This document shows, in pieces, positions 25,625-34,782 of a DNA stretch of 64,000 nt. Positions within the stretch are counted from its first letter, which is position 1. Each line of letters starts with the position of its first letter. The notes under the pieces were generated by a model. The model saw only the letters and a program-made list of their open reading frames with translations, ran no database searches and was not told where the DNA came from. Source of the stretch: an uncultured Maribacter sp. (GTDB lineage Bacteria; Bacteroidota; Bacteroidia; Flavobacteriales; Flavobacteriaceae); NCBI RefSeq assembly GCF_947500405.1, contig NZ_CANMRY010000004.1, positions 1-64,000 of the forward strand, written 5' to 3'. The translations under genes and the position numbers were made by a program.

Positions 25625-26842
25625 TTAACTGTTTTCTTTTTTTAACAATGCCATATAGAAACCATCATACCCGCTAGTAGAAGCAAAAATCTTTTTGTCT
25701 TTTACTAATTGAAAGCTTTTACCTTCATCAGAGGTCAAAAAGGATTTTACTTGTTCAATATTTTCTTGTGGTAAAATAGAACAAGTAGCGTATACCATTT
25801 GCCCGCCTGGTTTTACTATTTTACTATAACTACGAATAATTTCTTTTTGCGTTGCTATAATTTTATCTACAAATTCTGGCTGTAATTTCCACTTGGCATC
25901 TGGATTTCTTCGTAAAATTCCTAAACCAGTACACGGAGCATCAATTAAAACCCTATCTGCTTTACCGTAAAGCTTTTTAATTACTTTGGTAGAGTCAATA
26001 TGTCTGGGTTCAATATTATGCGCTCCTGCACGTTTTGCTCTACGCTTTAATTCTTTTAATTTATTGGCATAAATGTCTAGGGCAATTAATTGTCCTTTGT
26101 TTTCCATAAGAGCAGCTAAATGCAATGTTTTTCCTCCTGCACCAGCACATGTATCTACAACACGCATTCCAGGTTTTACCTCTAAAAACTCAGATACCAG
26201 TTGCGAAGAAGCATCTTGCACCTCAAACCAGCCATTTTTAAAGGCATCACTAGTAAATACATTTCCACGTTCTGCTAACTTTAAAGCACTTGTATATCCT
26301 TTTATAGCATCTGAGTCAATACCATTTTCTAAAAGGTTTTTGCGTAATTTTTCTTTAGTAGTTTTTAATGTATTTGCTCTTAAAATAACATCTGCTTGTT
26401 GGTTTAAAGCAGTGGCTTCTTTATCCCATAGTTTTTCTCCTAAAGATTTTTCGCAAAGTTCATCCATCCAATCTGGAATAGACTCTTTATATTTTCTTGT
26501 TTTAGAAAGTTCATCAAACCTTCCTTTAATTTTTCTTTCTGGTGTTGGCTCTAATTGTTTCCAATCGGGTAATTTTATACCTCTAAGAATGGCCCAAACA
26601 GCAAATAAACGGAATAAGTTAGGTCTAGAATATGGTGCTTTTACTTCTGCAATTTCAGAGTACAAGCGTTTCCAACGAACAATATCATAGGTAGTTTCTG
26701 CAATAAAGCCACGGTCACGAGAACCCCAACGTTTATCAAACTTTAAAACTTTTTGTACTACTTTATCTGCATACTCACCTTCATTAAAAATTAAATTTAA
26801 CGCGTCTACAACTGCAAAAACAAGATTTCTGTGTAATTTCAT
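25625..26842 (-). CDS. RsmB/NOP family RNA cytosine-C5 methyltransferase
   Basis: This SAM-dependent methyltransferase has 405 residues from the ATG at 26842; a GTG three bases earlier is less likely. It modifies cytosine-5 in RNA, most likely rRNA. The SAM-binding motif is VVDTCAGAGGKTLHLAA near 235. The two Cys of the family are in IDAPCTGLGILRRNPD and in MVYATCSILPQEN, the latter being the catalytic Cys. The N-terminal 140 residues resemble the RNA-binding NusB-like part of RsmB but diverge. Which base it modifies cannot be told. Divergent from the lipoprotein gene at 26915. Confidence 0.9.
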   Translation of the reverse strand: MKLHRNLVFAVVDALNLIFNEGEYADKVVQKVLKFDKRWGSRDRGFIAETTYDIVRWKRLYSEIAEVKAPYSRPNLFRLFAVWAILRGIKLPDWKQLEPTPERKIKGRFDELSKTRKYKESIPDWMDELCEKSLGEKLWDKEATALNQQADVILRANTLKTTKEKLRKNLLENGIDSDAIKGYTSALKLAERGNVFTSDAFKNGWFEVQDASSQLVSEFLEVKPGMRVVDTCAGAGGKTLHLAALMENKGQLIALDIYANKLKELKRRAKRAGAHNIEPRHIDSTKVIKKLYGKADRVLIDAPCTGLGILRRNPDAKWKLQPEFVDKIIATQKEIIRSYSKIVKPGGQMVYATCSILPQENIEQVKSFLTSDEGKSFQLVKDKKIFASTSGYDGFYMALLKKENS

Positions 26843-26861
26843 CACTTAAAAAATAAGGGTG

Positions 26862-26869
26862 CAAAGGTA
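26862..26869 (-). promoter_or_regulatory. -7 box for the RsmB-like gene
   Basis: On the reverse strand TACCTTTG matches TAnnTTTG, 20 bases before the ATG at 26842. No clear TTG was seen at the -33 position. It directly abuts the -33 element of the divergent promoter. Confidence 0.45.
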
Positions 26870-26899
26870 TTGTATTAGAAGTGAATAGACTTATTTTTG
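26870..26899 (+). promoter_or_regulatory. Promoter of the Asp-box lipoprotein gene
   Basis: TTG at 26870-26872, 19 bases, then TATTTTTG at 26892-26899 is an exact fit to the Bacteroidota consensus. The leader to the ATG at 26915 is short. Confidence 0.6.
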
Positions 26900-26914
26900 A
26901 TAAAATTAATCTTC

Positions 26915-27949
26915 ATGAAATTTTCTTTTCCAATTTTATTATTTGTGTTGCTTTTATTTAGTTGTCATCAAGAAAAGAAAAAAACGACTTTTTCTTCTGT
27001 GCAAGTAGAGGTTATATATGAGGATTCTGTTAGTATAAGAGCTATTGAGATTATGGAAAATAGTTTAGCTTTTGCTGCGGACAAAGGTGTTTTTGGTTCT
27101 GTAGATTTAGCAACAAATAATAATGTACGACTAAATGCTATAGATTTTGAAGGTAAGAAGCCTCATTTTAGGTCTGTTTCGCATACAAATTCCGATTTTT
27201 TTATGCTTTCTATAGGAAGTCCGGCTCTGTTATATAAAACCGGTGATGCAGGAAAAATGGAATTAGTGTATAAAGAAGAAGGAGAAAATGTTTTTTATGA
27301 TGCAATGACTTTTTGGAATTCTAAGGAGGGAATAGCCGTTGGCGATAGCAATAATGGTTGCCTCTCTATATTAATTACAAGAGATGGTGGTAAAAGTTGG
27401 TCTAGAATTCCTTGTGAAAATTTGCCAGAAGAAGTAGGAGAGGAAGGGGCTTTTGCTGCGAGTAATACTAACATTAAAGTGCAAGGAGATAAAGCTTGGA
27501 TAGCTACCACAAATAGCAGGATTTATTATTCTGAAAATAAAGGAGTTAGTTGGCACGTTTTAGCAACTCCTATTCTAGGAGAAAAGCCCACACAAGGCAT
27601 TTATTCTTTAGATTTTTATGATGCTAAAATAGGAGTTGCTATTGGAGGAGATTACACCAACCCAGAGTCTAATACTAGGAATAAAGCAATAACAACAGAT
27701 GGTGGTAACACGTGGAAATTAATAGCGAAAAATAAAGACCCTGGCTATAAAAGTTGTGTGCAATTTGTTCCTAATTCTAATGGGAATGAAATTGTTGCTA
27801 TAGGTTTTACAGGGATTTCTTATTCTAAAAATAGAGGAGAAAGTTGGCAACAACTTTCCGAAGAGTCTTTTTATACAATTCGTTTTGCAAATGATACTAT
27901 TGCTTATGCTGCAGGGAAAAATAGAATTGCAAAACTAAGTTTTAAATAA
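26915..27949 (+). CDS. Lipoprotein with Asp-box-like beta-propeller
   Basis: This protein has 344 residues from the ATG at 26915; a TTG at 26897 lies inside the promoter and is rejected. A lipoprotein signal ends in LLLFSC, so it is probably anchored on the outer membrane facing the periplasm or the surface. Repeated Asp-box-like turns, DGGKSW, NKGVSW, DGGNTW and RGESW, mark a beta-propeller of the YCF48/sialidase-like fold often labelled oxidoreductase in flavobacterial genomes. No catalytic sialidase residues are evident. Function unknown. Confidence 0.8.
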   Translation: MKFSFPILLFVLLLFSCHQEKKKTTFSSVQVEVIYEDSVSIRAIEIMENSLAFAADKGVFGSVDLATNNNVRLNAIDFEGKKPHFRSVSHTNSDFFMLSIGSPALLYKTGDAGKMELVYKEEGENVFYDAMTFWNSKEGIAVGDSNNGCLSILITRDGGKSWSRIPCENLPEEVGEEGAFAASNTNIKVQGDKAWIATTNSRIYYSENKGVSWHVLATPILGEKPTQGIYSLDFYDAKIGVAIGGDYTNPESNTRNKAITTDGGNTWKLIAKNKDPGYKSCVQFVPNSNGNEIVAIGFTGISYSKNRGESWQQLSEESFYTIRFANDTIAYAAGKNRIAKLSFK

Positions 27950-27982
27950 AAAAAAGAAGCTTATTAGCTCCTTTTAAATACT

Positions 27983-28432
27983 TTATCTATTTTCTGATTT
28001 GTGTTTTTTTCTATATTGATGTAGTAGTTTTCTTTTAAACCCAGATTCTGATTGTAACATAATAAATGTTTTTTTGGCAGAAACTACTTTTCTAATATCT
28101 TGAATTAATTTTTCTTCTAATACATGTTTTTGTTTGTTTAAAGAAATTTCCAATTCTAAAAGTTTACTTAGCTCTTTTTCAGATAATTTATCTATTTCTC
28201 TTAACTTTTTATAAATTTCAGACCTTTGTTGCATTCTTATTTTCTCTACTTTCTCTTCATGAGCATTATATACAGGCCAAAATTTTTGCGCTTCATTACT
28301 AGTTAAGTCTAACTTCTCTGTTAAATAAGCAATTTTTAATGCTTTTATCTTTTCGTGGTCGGGTTTGCGTTGTGCAAAAATGCTAGTAGCAATTAATAAC
28401 ACAGCAACAAATATTGTTTTTTTAATAATCAT
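27983..28432 (-). CDS. Spy/CpxP-like periplasmic protein, third gene of an ECF cluster
   Basis: This 149-residue protein has a signal peptide ending near FAQRK. The mature part is charged and helical: LTSNEAQKFWPVYNAHEEKVEKI then repeated Glu/Lys helices. This resembles Spy/CpxP-type periplasmic proteins that flavobacterial annotations call sensor of ECF-type sigma factor. It overlaps the end of the preceding anti-sigma-like gene by 11 bases, so the two are coupled. A sensing or chaperone role in an envelope-stress circuit is inferred from context. Confidence 0.75.
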   Translation of the reverse strand: MIIKKTIFVAVLLIATSIFAQRKPDHEKIKALKIAYLTEKLDLTSNEAQKFWPVYNAHEEKVEKIRMQQRSEIYKKLREIDKLSEKELSKLLELEISLNKQKHVLEEKLIQDIRKVVSAKKTFIMLQSESGFKRKLLHQYRKKHKSENR

Positions 28433-28937
28433 AACTGTCTAAATTAAATTCGTTAAAACTATCTAGTTCATCTTCTAAATAGTCAATAATATTTTCTTCA
28501 TTTATTCCAGCGTCTAATATATCGGTAATATCTAAATTATCTATAGGAACTACTTCGGCAATTTCATAACTAGAAAAGTTTAAATCGGTATATTCAATAT
28601 AAGAATCTATATCAGCATTAGCTATATCTTCTATACTGTAATCTACTGTTTTATTTAAGTTTATACCAACAAAGAGTAAAACAATAGCTGCTGCAATGGC
28701 AGAGTAATAGTATTTTTTATACGATTGTATAGCAATTACCTTGGTAGGTTTTTCTTCTAATTTATCTGAAATATTTTTATGTAAAGTGTCAAAATAATCC
28801 TTGGGTACTGTAAAGCCTTCTTTGTTAGGTATTTTGCTTTCTTCTGAAGTAGCAATTTTATTTAACAGAGAATCGTTAAAGTTTTCCAGATAATCTTCTG
28901 GAAGCCTGAATCCGCTATTTTTATTAGGTGCTTTCAT
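28422..28937 (-). CDS. Probable anti-sigma factor
   Basis: This 171-residue protein has one membrane span (SAIAAAIVLLFVGINL, about residues 83-98). An N-terminal cytoplasmic part carries two similar FxxPxDYxxxx motifs (FRLPEDYLENF and FTVPKDYFDTL). The C-terminal part is very acidic and would be periplasmic. The topology and position, 32 bases after an ECF sigma gene, fit a membrane anti-sigma factor, although no zinc-binding anti-sigma motif is visible. Identification rests on context. Confidence 0.7.
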   Translation of the reverse strand: MKAPNKNSGFRLPEDYLENFNDSLLNKIATSEESKIPNKEGFTVPKDYFDTLHKNISDKLEEKPTKVIAIQSYKKYYYSAIAAAIVLLFVGINLNKTVDYSIEDIANADIDSYIEYTDLNFSSYEIAEVVPIDNLDITDILDAGINEENIIDYLEDELDSFNEFNLDSYDY

Positions 28938-28969
28938 GGTATTTATTAGACTTCTTTTTTTGTAAAGGT

Positions 28970-29512
28970 TTAATTTTCTTTTATATACGATTCAATTTTT
29001 TTTGATGCAAGATGGTAAGAAGCTTTTAAAGCTCCTACAGAAGTTTCTAATACTTCAGATATTTCTTCGTACTTCATTTCATCAAAATACTTCATATTAA
29101 AAACTAACTTTTGCTTTTCTGGTAATGTTGCAATCGCCTTTTGCAATTTTAATTGAATTTCATCGCCCTCAAAATAAACATCAGATTCTAAATTATTTAA
29201 CAGTGTTTCTTGTAACGCAACGCTACTAACCCCCATTTTTTTAGATTTCGATTTTAAAAAGGAAAGCGATTCATTGGTCGCAATTCTATACATCCAGGAA
29301 TAAAGTTTGCTATCTCCTTTAAAGTTAGTAATGTTTCTATAAACTTTAATAAATGTATTTTGTAAGACATCATCGGCGTCATCATGATTTAATACAATAC
29401 GCCTTATATGCCAATACAATCTTTCTTTATAGGTGTTCACAAGCTTTTCAAAAGCCCTTGCCTGGGTTTCAGTTTGCTTTAATTCCTCTAATAAAGTTTG
29501 CTCAGCAATCAA
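28970..29512 (-). CDS. ECF RNA polymerase sigma factor
   Basis: This 180-residue sigma-70 family protein has region 2 around residues 25-90 (DADDVLQNTFIKVYRNITNF, SWMYRIATNESLSFLK) and region 4 around 120-175 (LPEKQKLVFNMKYFDEMKYE, then SVGALKASYHLASKKIE). It is followed by an anti-sigma-like gene and a Spy-like gene on the same strand. The start appears to be TTG at 29512, because no ATG lies between the promoter box and region 2. It is probably autoregulated within an envelope-stress circuit. Confidence 0.92.
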   Translation of the reverse strand: MIAEQTLLEELKQTETQARAFEKLVNTYKERLYWHIRRIVLNHDDADDVLQNTFIKVYRNITNFKGDSKLYSWMYRIATNESLSFLKSKSKKMGVSSVALQETLLNNLESDVYFEGDEIQLKLQKAIATLPEKQKLVFNMKYFDEMKYEEISEVLETSVGALKASYHLASKKIESYIKEN

Positions 29513-29543
29513 TAGTTTTAATTTGCGTTCTATGCTTAGACTA

Positions 29544-29551
29544 CAAAGGTA
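29544..29551 (-). promoter_or_regulatory. -7 box upstream of the ECF sigma gene
   Basis: Reverse-strand TACCTTTG matches the vegetative TAnnTTTG box. The -33 TTG is not obvious. It lies about 30 bases before the TTG start at 29512. Confidence 0.4.
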
Positions 29552-29650
29552 GTAAAAGGTTTAACTGCTTACCCTAAAATGTTTATTTCCATGTAGTTAT
29601 TGATTAAAGAAAAATAACTAAAGTTTTTCCTTTATTTTTTAAAAAGATTA

Positions 29651-30174
29651 TTAATCAGTAAAAATAAGAGGGTGACATTTGTCTGTGAAATCTTTCACAT
29701 CTTTTGCTGTAAGAATATAGGGGTAGGACATTAATAGTAATTGTAAAGGTTTTTGACCCTTTTTTGAAGCTGGAACTTCGTAATAATGCTGATTGAGTTT
29801 AAAGCCAATTCTTTCGTAAAATTTTATTCTACGTTTATTGATAGAGGAATTAGGAAGTTCAACCTCTAACAGGATAGGTTTATTGCTAGCCTCAATAAAA
29901 TTTTCAAGAATTAATTTACCAAAACCCTTATTTCTTTGTTGTGTAGATGTTGCAAAATGGTCTACGTACTTTAGTGTTTTAAAACCCACCATAAAAGAAA
30001 ACCTATGAATTCATTTTTATCCATCAAGACATCAAAATGATAATTTGATTTTTTCATTATATGAGTTTGCGTGCTTAGTAATCGCCGTTCTTCTGGAGGG
30101 AAGGCATGCTCATATAGCTCCCAAGCTTTGTTGAAATAATTATCTGATATATTATTAAGTCTTACTTGAATCAT
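29651..30174 (-). pseudogene. GNAT acetyltransferase, frameshifted
   Basis: From the ATG at 30174, 67 residues read MIQVRLNNISDNYFNKAWEL up to EFIGFLLWW. An overlapping second frame continues GFKTLKYVDHFATSTQQRNK then GFGKLILENF, which holds the acetyl-CoA binding R/Q-x-x-G-x-G/A loop, and runs to the stop at 29651. Adding one G to the GGG run at 29985-29987 restores a single protein of about 174 residues, normal for GNAT. It is either a recent inactivation or a homopolymer sequencing error; the rest of the reading frame is intact. Substrate unknown. Confidence 0.75.
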
Positions 30175-30213
30175 TAAAAGATTTGTTTCTTATGTGTAAA
30201 TAGGAAGTAATGC

Positions 30214-32037
30214 TTAGCCCAAAGACTGCATTGCTACCAATTTTTTGTATACGCCATTAGCAGCTAAAAGCTCTTGGTGTGTTCCTTGTTCTACAATTTC
30301 TCCTTTTTGTAAAACCACTATTGTATTTGCCTTTTGTATCGTAGAAAGACGGTGCGCAATAACTATAGAAGTGCGGTTTTGCATCATTTTGTCTAATGCA
30401 TCTTGCACTAAACGTTCACTTTCGGTATCTAATGCAGATGTAGCTTCATCTAGAACCATTATTGGTGGGTTTTTTAAAACCGCTCTTGCAATTGATAAAC
30501 GTTGTTTTTGTCCGCCACTTAATTTATTTCCGCTGTCTCCAATATTAGTATCATATCCATTAGGGAGTTCTGAGATAAAATCATGTGCATTAGCAATTTT
30601 AGCGGCTGCTATAATTTCTTCTTCGGTAGCATTTTCTTTTCCTAGACCAATATTATTTTTAACGGTATCATTAAATAGGATAGAATCTTGAGTAACTAAT
30701 CCCATAAGTCCACGCAAAGACTTTTTAGTAAGGTCTTTAATATTATCACCATCAATAGTAATGGCACCTTGGTTAACGTCATAAAAACGAGTAACTAGGT
30801 TTGCAATGGTACTTTTTCCACTACCGGATTGTCCAACTAAGGCAACTGTTTCTCCTTTATTTACGGTAAGATTAAAATCTTTAAGAACATATTCCTCTTC
30901 ATATTTAAAAGAAATGTTTTCTAATTTTACTCCAGTAGTAAAGTCTTGTTTGTTTATAGCATTAGTAATTTCTGAAATAGGATTTTCTGTTTCTAATATT
31001 TCTAATACTCTTTCTGCTGCGGCATTTCCTTTTTTAACGCCATAAGAGGCTTTGCTAATTGCCTTTGCAGGAGTAAGAATATTATAAGCTAATCCCATAT
31101 AAGCAATAAATAATTCAGGTTTTAGGGTTTTTTCTACCAAAACCATTTGACCACCAAACCAGAGGATAACACCAATTGCTGCTATTCCAAAAAACTCGCT
31201 TGTTGGGGAAGCTAAATTTTGTCGGTTTAATAATGTATTTGAAAAGTTGAAAAAACGTTTTGTAGAACGTTGAAATATACTAGAGAATTTTTCTTCAGCA
31301 TTAAAAGCTTTAATAACACGTAAACCACCTAAAGTTTCTTCTAGAATGGATAAAAAAGCTCCTTGTTCTTGTTGTACTTTATCCGATTTTCTTTTTAAAG
31401 ATTTTCCTAATAATGAAATTAAAAAACCAGAAATTGGTAAAAAGATAAAGACAAAAATGGTTAGCTTTACACTAATGGAAACCATTGCTATAATAGTAAA
31501 CAATATAGTTAACGGTTCTCTAATGATTAATTCTAATATGGAAAGAAACGAGTGCTGAATCTCTAAAACATCTGTAGTTATTCTAGCAATTGTATCTCCT
31601 TTTCTTTTTTCAGAATAATAGGATAATGGTAATTCTACCGTTTTTTTGTACAACTCATTTCGGATGTCTTTTAATACACCATTTCTTAGGAAGGTAATAA
31701 AATACATAGCTAAGTAATTAAATAAGTTTTTAAGAAAAAACATAGAAATTACTAAGGCAACCATAAAAATTAAAGCGTCATTTTCTCCTTGACCAGCTTT
31801 TTGGGTAACAAAATAACTTAGGTAATCAAAAAGATACTCCTTTGCATTAAATAGACCTTTCCAATGTGGTTTTGTATGTATAGCTTCTGTTTGTTTAAAA
31901 ATAACAGATAACATTGGAAATAAAGAAACCATTGCCAAAGTGGCAAACAGCGCATAAAAAATATTAGATATAATATTTAATATTGCATAACTCCTATAGG
32001 GTTTAGCAAAGCGGAGTATCTTTTTAAAATACTCCAT
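30214..32037 (-). CDS. ABC exporter, fused permease/ATPase (MsbA-like)
   Basis: This 607-residue half-transporter acts as a homodimer in the inner membrane. The membrane domain is roughly residues 1-330. The nucleotide-binding domain has Walker A GQSGSGKST near 398, signature LSGGQKQR near 500, Walker B IMVLDEATSALD and the switch His in IAHRLST. This is the MsbA/lipid exporter class. Its start codon overlaps the stop of the phosphohexomutase gene by one base. A glycosyltransferase and DUF4199 gene lie further upstream, which suggests envelope lipid or glycan export; the exact substrate is unknown. Confidence 0.93.
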   Translation of the reverse strand: MEYFKKILRFAKPYRSYAILNIISNIFYALFATLAMVSLFPMLSVIFKQTEAIHTKPHWKGLFNAKEYLFDYLSYFVTQKAGQGENDALIFMVALVISMFFLKNLFNYLAMYFITFLRNGVLKDIRNELYKKTVELPLSYYSEKRKGDTIARITTDVLEIQHSFLSILELIIREPLTILFTIIAMVSISVKLTIFVFIFLPISGFLISLLGKSLKRKSDKVQQEQGAFLSILEETLGGLRVIKAFNAEEKFSSIFQRSTKRFFNFSNTLLNRQNLASPTSEFFGIAAIGVILWFGGQMVLVEKTLKPELFIAYMGLAYNILTPAKAISKASYGVKKGNAAAERVLEILETENPISEITNAINKQDFTTGVKLENISFKYEEEYVLKDFNLTVNKGETVALVGQSGSGKSTIANLVTRFYDVNQGAITIDGDNIKDLTKKSLRGLMGLVTQDSILFNDTVKNNIGLGKENATEEEIIAAAKIANAHDFISELPNGYDTNIGDSGNKLSGGQKQRLSIARAVLKNPPIMVLDEATSALDTESERLVQDALDKMMQNRTSIVIAHRLSTIQKANTIVVLQKGEIVEQGTHQELLAANGVYKKLVAMQSLG

Positions 32038-33746
32038 TAACCTAATTTAAGTTCACTTACAATGCGGTTAATTTTTGCATCTAATTCTGCATCTACAGTC
32101 TTAAAATCTTCTGCTTTGTTAAGAGAAGTATTAATACTAAAATAGAATTTTATTTTAGGTTCTGTTCCACTAGGTCTTGCTGCCATTTTGGTACCATCTT
32201 TTGTAATGTAAATTAATACATTGGAAGTAGGAATATCTATAGGTGTAACTTTTCCAGTTTCAAGATTAGTAGAAGTAGCGGTATTATAATCTTCTACAGT
32301 TACAACTTTAGAGCCATCTATTGTAGCTACAGGATTTTCTTTAAAGTCTACCATCATTTGTTTAATTTCCTCGGCACCAGAAATTCCTTTTTTAGTTAAA
32401 GAAATTAATTTTTCTTTATAGAATCCAAAATCTACATAACAATCAATTAAGTCTTTAAAGAAAGAGCTCCCATTTGCTTTTGCATTAGAAGCAATTTCAC
32501 AAGCAAGTAGGGTAGAGGTAACGGCATCTTTATCACGAACAAAATCACCTACCATAAAACCAAAGCTTTCTTCGCCACCACCAACAAAGTCTTGATTAGG
32601 GAAATCTTTTATCATTTTTGCTATCCATTTAAAGCCAGTTAAACCAACTTTATATTCAACGTCATAAGCTTCTGCAAGTTTTCCCATCATTGGTGTAGAA
32701 ACAATAGTAGAGCCAATAAACTCATTCCCATTCATTCCTTTAGCTTTACGTTGGTCTAAAAGAAATTTGGTCATTAATATCATGGTTTGGTTTCCATTTA
32801 AGATTTCCATATTGCCATCTAAATTACGAACGGCAATACCTAAACGATCACTATCTGGGTCTGTACCAACAACCATGTCTGCCCCAATTTCTTCTGCTTT
32901 TGCAATAGCCATAGATAAAGCCTCTGGCTCTTCTGGATTAGGAGAAATTACTGTTGGGAAATTACCATCTGGTTTTGCTTGCTCTTCAATAATAGTTACG
33001 TTATTGTAACCAGCTCTTTTTAAAACTTCTGGAATTGCAGTAATTGAAGTACCGTGTAACGAAGTAAAAACAATTTTAAAATCATCTTTTCCTTTCGCAT
33101 TAAAGTTTCCGTTTGCTACAGAGGCAGAAATGAAAGACTCATCTGCTTCTTTGTCAATTAATTCAATTAAACTTGGATTAGCATCAAACTTAATATCCTC
33201 AAAATTTAAATTATTTATTTCAGAAATTATAGCGCCATCTTGCGGTGGTACAATTTGTCCGCCATCTGTCCAATATACTTTATAACCATTATATTCTGGA
33301 GGGTTGTGAGAGGCTGTTAAAACAATACCTACATGGCAATCTAAATCACGAACTGCAAAAGAAAGAGCAGGAGTAGTTCTTAATTCAGAAAAAAGAAAAA
33401 CTTTAATACCATTGGCAGAAAATACCTCCGCAACTGTTTTTGCAAGAGTATCACTATTGTGTCTGCAATCGTAAGCTATAACTACTTTTAATTCTTCACC
33501 AGCATATACTTTTTTTAAGTAGTTAGATAAACCTTGGGTGTTTTTTCCTAAGGTGTATTTATTAATTCTATTTGTTCCTACGCCCATTACGCCGCGCATA
33601 CCACCAGTACCAAACTCTAAGTTTTTATAAAACCTATCTTTAAGTTCTTCGGTATTATTGTTTTGTAATTCCTCTATTTCTTTTTTTGTATCGGCATCAA
33701 AAAAGTCTGACTGCCAGGTTTTTACCGTATTTAAATATGCTTCCAT
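32037..33746 (-). CDS. Phosphoglucomutase/phosphomannomutase family protein
   Basis: This 569-residue cytoplasmic enzyme interconverts hexose-1- and hexose-6-phosphates. The phosphoserine loop is TASHNPPEYNG near residue 146. The metal-binding loop is GTDPDSDRLG near 294, the sugar-binding loop is GGEESFGF near 390, and the phosphate loop RPSGTEPKIKFY lies near the C-terminus. The length and insertions match the PgcA/PGM2-like branch. It links glucose-6-phosphate to nucleotide sugars for glycan synthesis, and through glucose-1-phosphate to trehalose made elsewhere in the window. It is probably cotranscribed with the GT2 gene (38 bases upstream) and the ABC exporter. Confidence 0.93.
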   Translation of the reverse strand: MEAYLNTVKTWQSDFFDADTKKEIEELQNNNTEELKDRFYKNLEFGTGGMRGVMGVGTNRINKYTLGKNTQGLSNYLKKVYAGEELKVVIAYDCRHNSDTLAKTVAEVFSANGIKVFLFSELRTTPALSFAVRDLDCHVGIVLTASHNPPEYNGYKVYWTDGGQIVPPQDGAIISEINNLNFEDIKFDANPSLIELIDKEADESFISASVANGNFNAKGKDDFKIVFTSLHGTSITAIPEVLKRAGYNNVTIIEEQAKPDGNFPTVISPNPEEPEALSMAIAKAEEIGADMVVGTDPDSDRLGIAVRNLDGNMEILNGNQTMILMTKFLLDQRKAKGMNGNEFIGSTIVSTPMMGKLAEAYDVEYKVGLTGFKWIAKMIKDFPNQDFVGGGEESFGFMVGDFVRDKDAVTSTLLACEIASNAKANGSSFFKDLIDCYVDFGFYKEKLISLTKKGISGAEEIKQMMVDFKENPVATIDGSKVVTVEDYNTATSTNLETGKVTPIDIPTSNVLIYITKDGTKMAARPSGTEPKIKFYFSINTSLNKAEDFKTVDAELDAKINRIVSELKLG

Positions 33747-33784
33747 AATTTGTAAGAATTTTACCTCAAAAACTTGATTTTCGG

Positions 33785-34747
33785 TTATTTATTAAATTTT
33801 TTTAAATTTACTTCTTCAGAAATATTGTATCTAGTTTCATTTGTTTTGGAGCGAACAATTATTTCTCCTATAAACCCAGCTAAAAATAATTGAGTTCCTA
33901 TTACCATAGCAATTAAGGAGATAAAAAATTGCGGTCTGTCTGTAATTAATCTACCAGTTTTGTTAATAAACAATTTATCTATTCCTAAATAAATAGCAAA
34001 GCTAAAACCTATTATAAACATTAGCACCCCTAAAGCGCCAAAAAAATGCATTGGTCTTTTTCCAAATTTAGACACAAACCAAATAGTAATTAAGTCTAGA
34101 AAGCCATTAATAAAGCGTTCCATCCCAAATTTGGTTTTACCGTATTTACGAGCTTGGTGGGTTACAATTTTTTCTCCAATTTTTGCAAAACCAGCATTTT
34201 TTGCCAGAACAGGAATGTAGCGATGCATTTCGCCAGATACTTTTATGTTTTTTATAACTTCTTTTTTATAGGCTTTTAAACCGCAATTAAAGTCGTGCAG
34301 TTTTACTCCGGAAGTTCTTCTTGCCGCCCAATTAAATAATTTGGAAGGCATGTTTTTTGCAATTATAGAATCGTATCTTTTTTTCTTCCAACCAGATATT
34401 AGATCAAACCCTTTATTTTGTATTAGCTGGTAAAGTTCTGGTATTTCTTCTGGGCTGTCTTGTAAATCGGCATCCATGGTAATAATAACCTCTCCATTAG
34501 CAGCATTAAATCCTGCGTGTAAAGCCTGCGATTTACCATAATTTTTAAAGAAACGTATGCCTTTTACATTGGGGTTTGTGTTAGCTAATTTGGAAATAAT
34601 ATTCCAGGATTCATCAGAGCTACCATCATCAATAAAAAGAATTTCATATAAAAAATGATTGGATTGCATAACTGTAACAATCCAATCATGAAGTTCTTTT
34701 AGCGATTCTTCTTCGTTAAGTAATGGTATAATAATAGATAATTGCAT
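33785..34747 (-). CDS. Glycosyltransferase family 2, membrane-anchored
   Basis: This 320-residue enzyme starts with the GT-A domain: SIIIPLLNEEESL at the N-terminus, FIDDGSSDES near 40, and the metal-binding DADLQDSPEE near 93. Two membrane spans follow (about residues 230-255 and 270-295). The build is that of the DPM1/GtrB group, which moves a sugar onto polyprenyl phosphate. Donor and acceptor are unknown. It lies 38 bases upstream of the phosphohexomutase gene, consistent with envelope glycan synthesis. Confidence 0.92.
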   Translation of the reverse strand: MQLSIIIPLLNEEESLKELHDWIVTVMQSNHFLYEILFIDDGSSDESWNIISKLANTNPNVKGIRFFKNYGKSQALHAGFNAANGEVIITMDADLQDSPEEIPELYQLIQNKGFDLISGWKKKRYDSIIAKNMPSKLFNWAARRTSGVKLHDFNCGLKAYKKEVIKNIKVSGEMHRYIPVLAKNAGFAKIGEKIVTHQARKYGKTKFGMERFINGFLDLITIWFVSKFGKRPMHFFGALGVLMFIIGFSFAIYLGIDKLFINKTGRLITDRPQFFISLIAMVIGTQLFLAGFIGEIIVRSKTNETRYNISEEVNLKKFNK

Positions 34748-34782
34748 TCGCTATTTTAAAAATCTATCCCAAAAATACGAAC

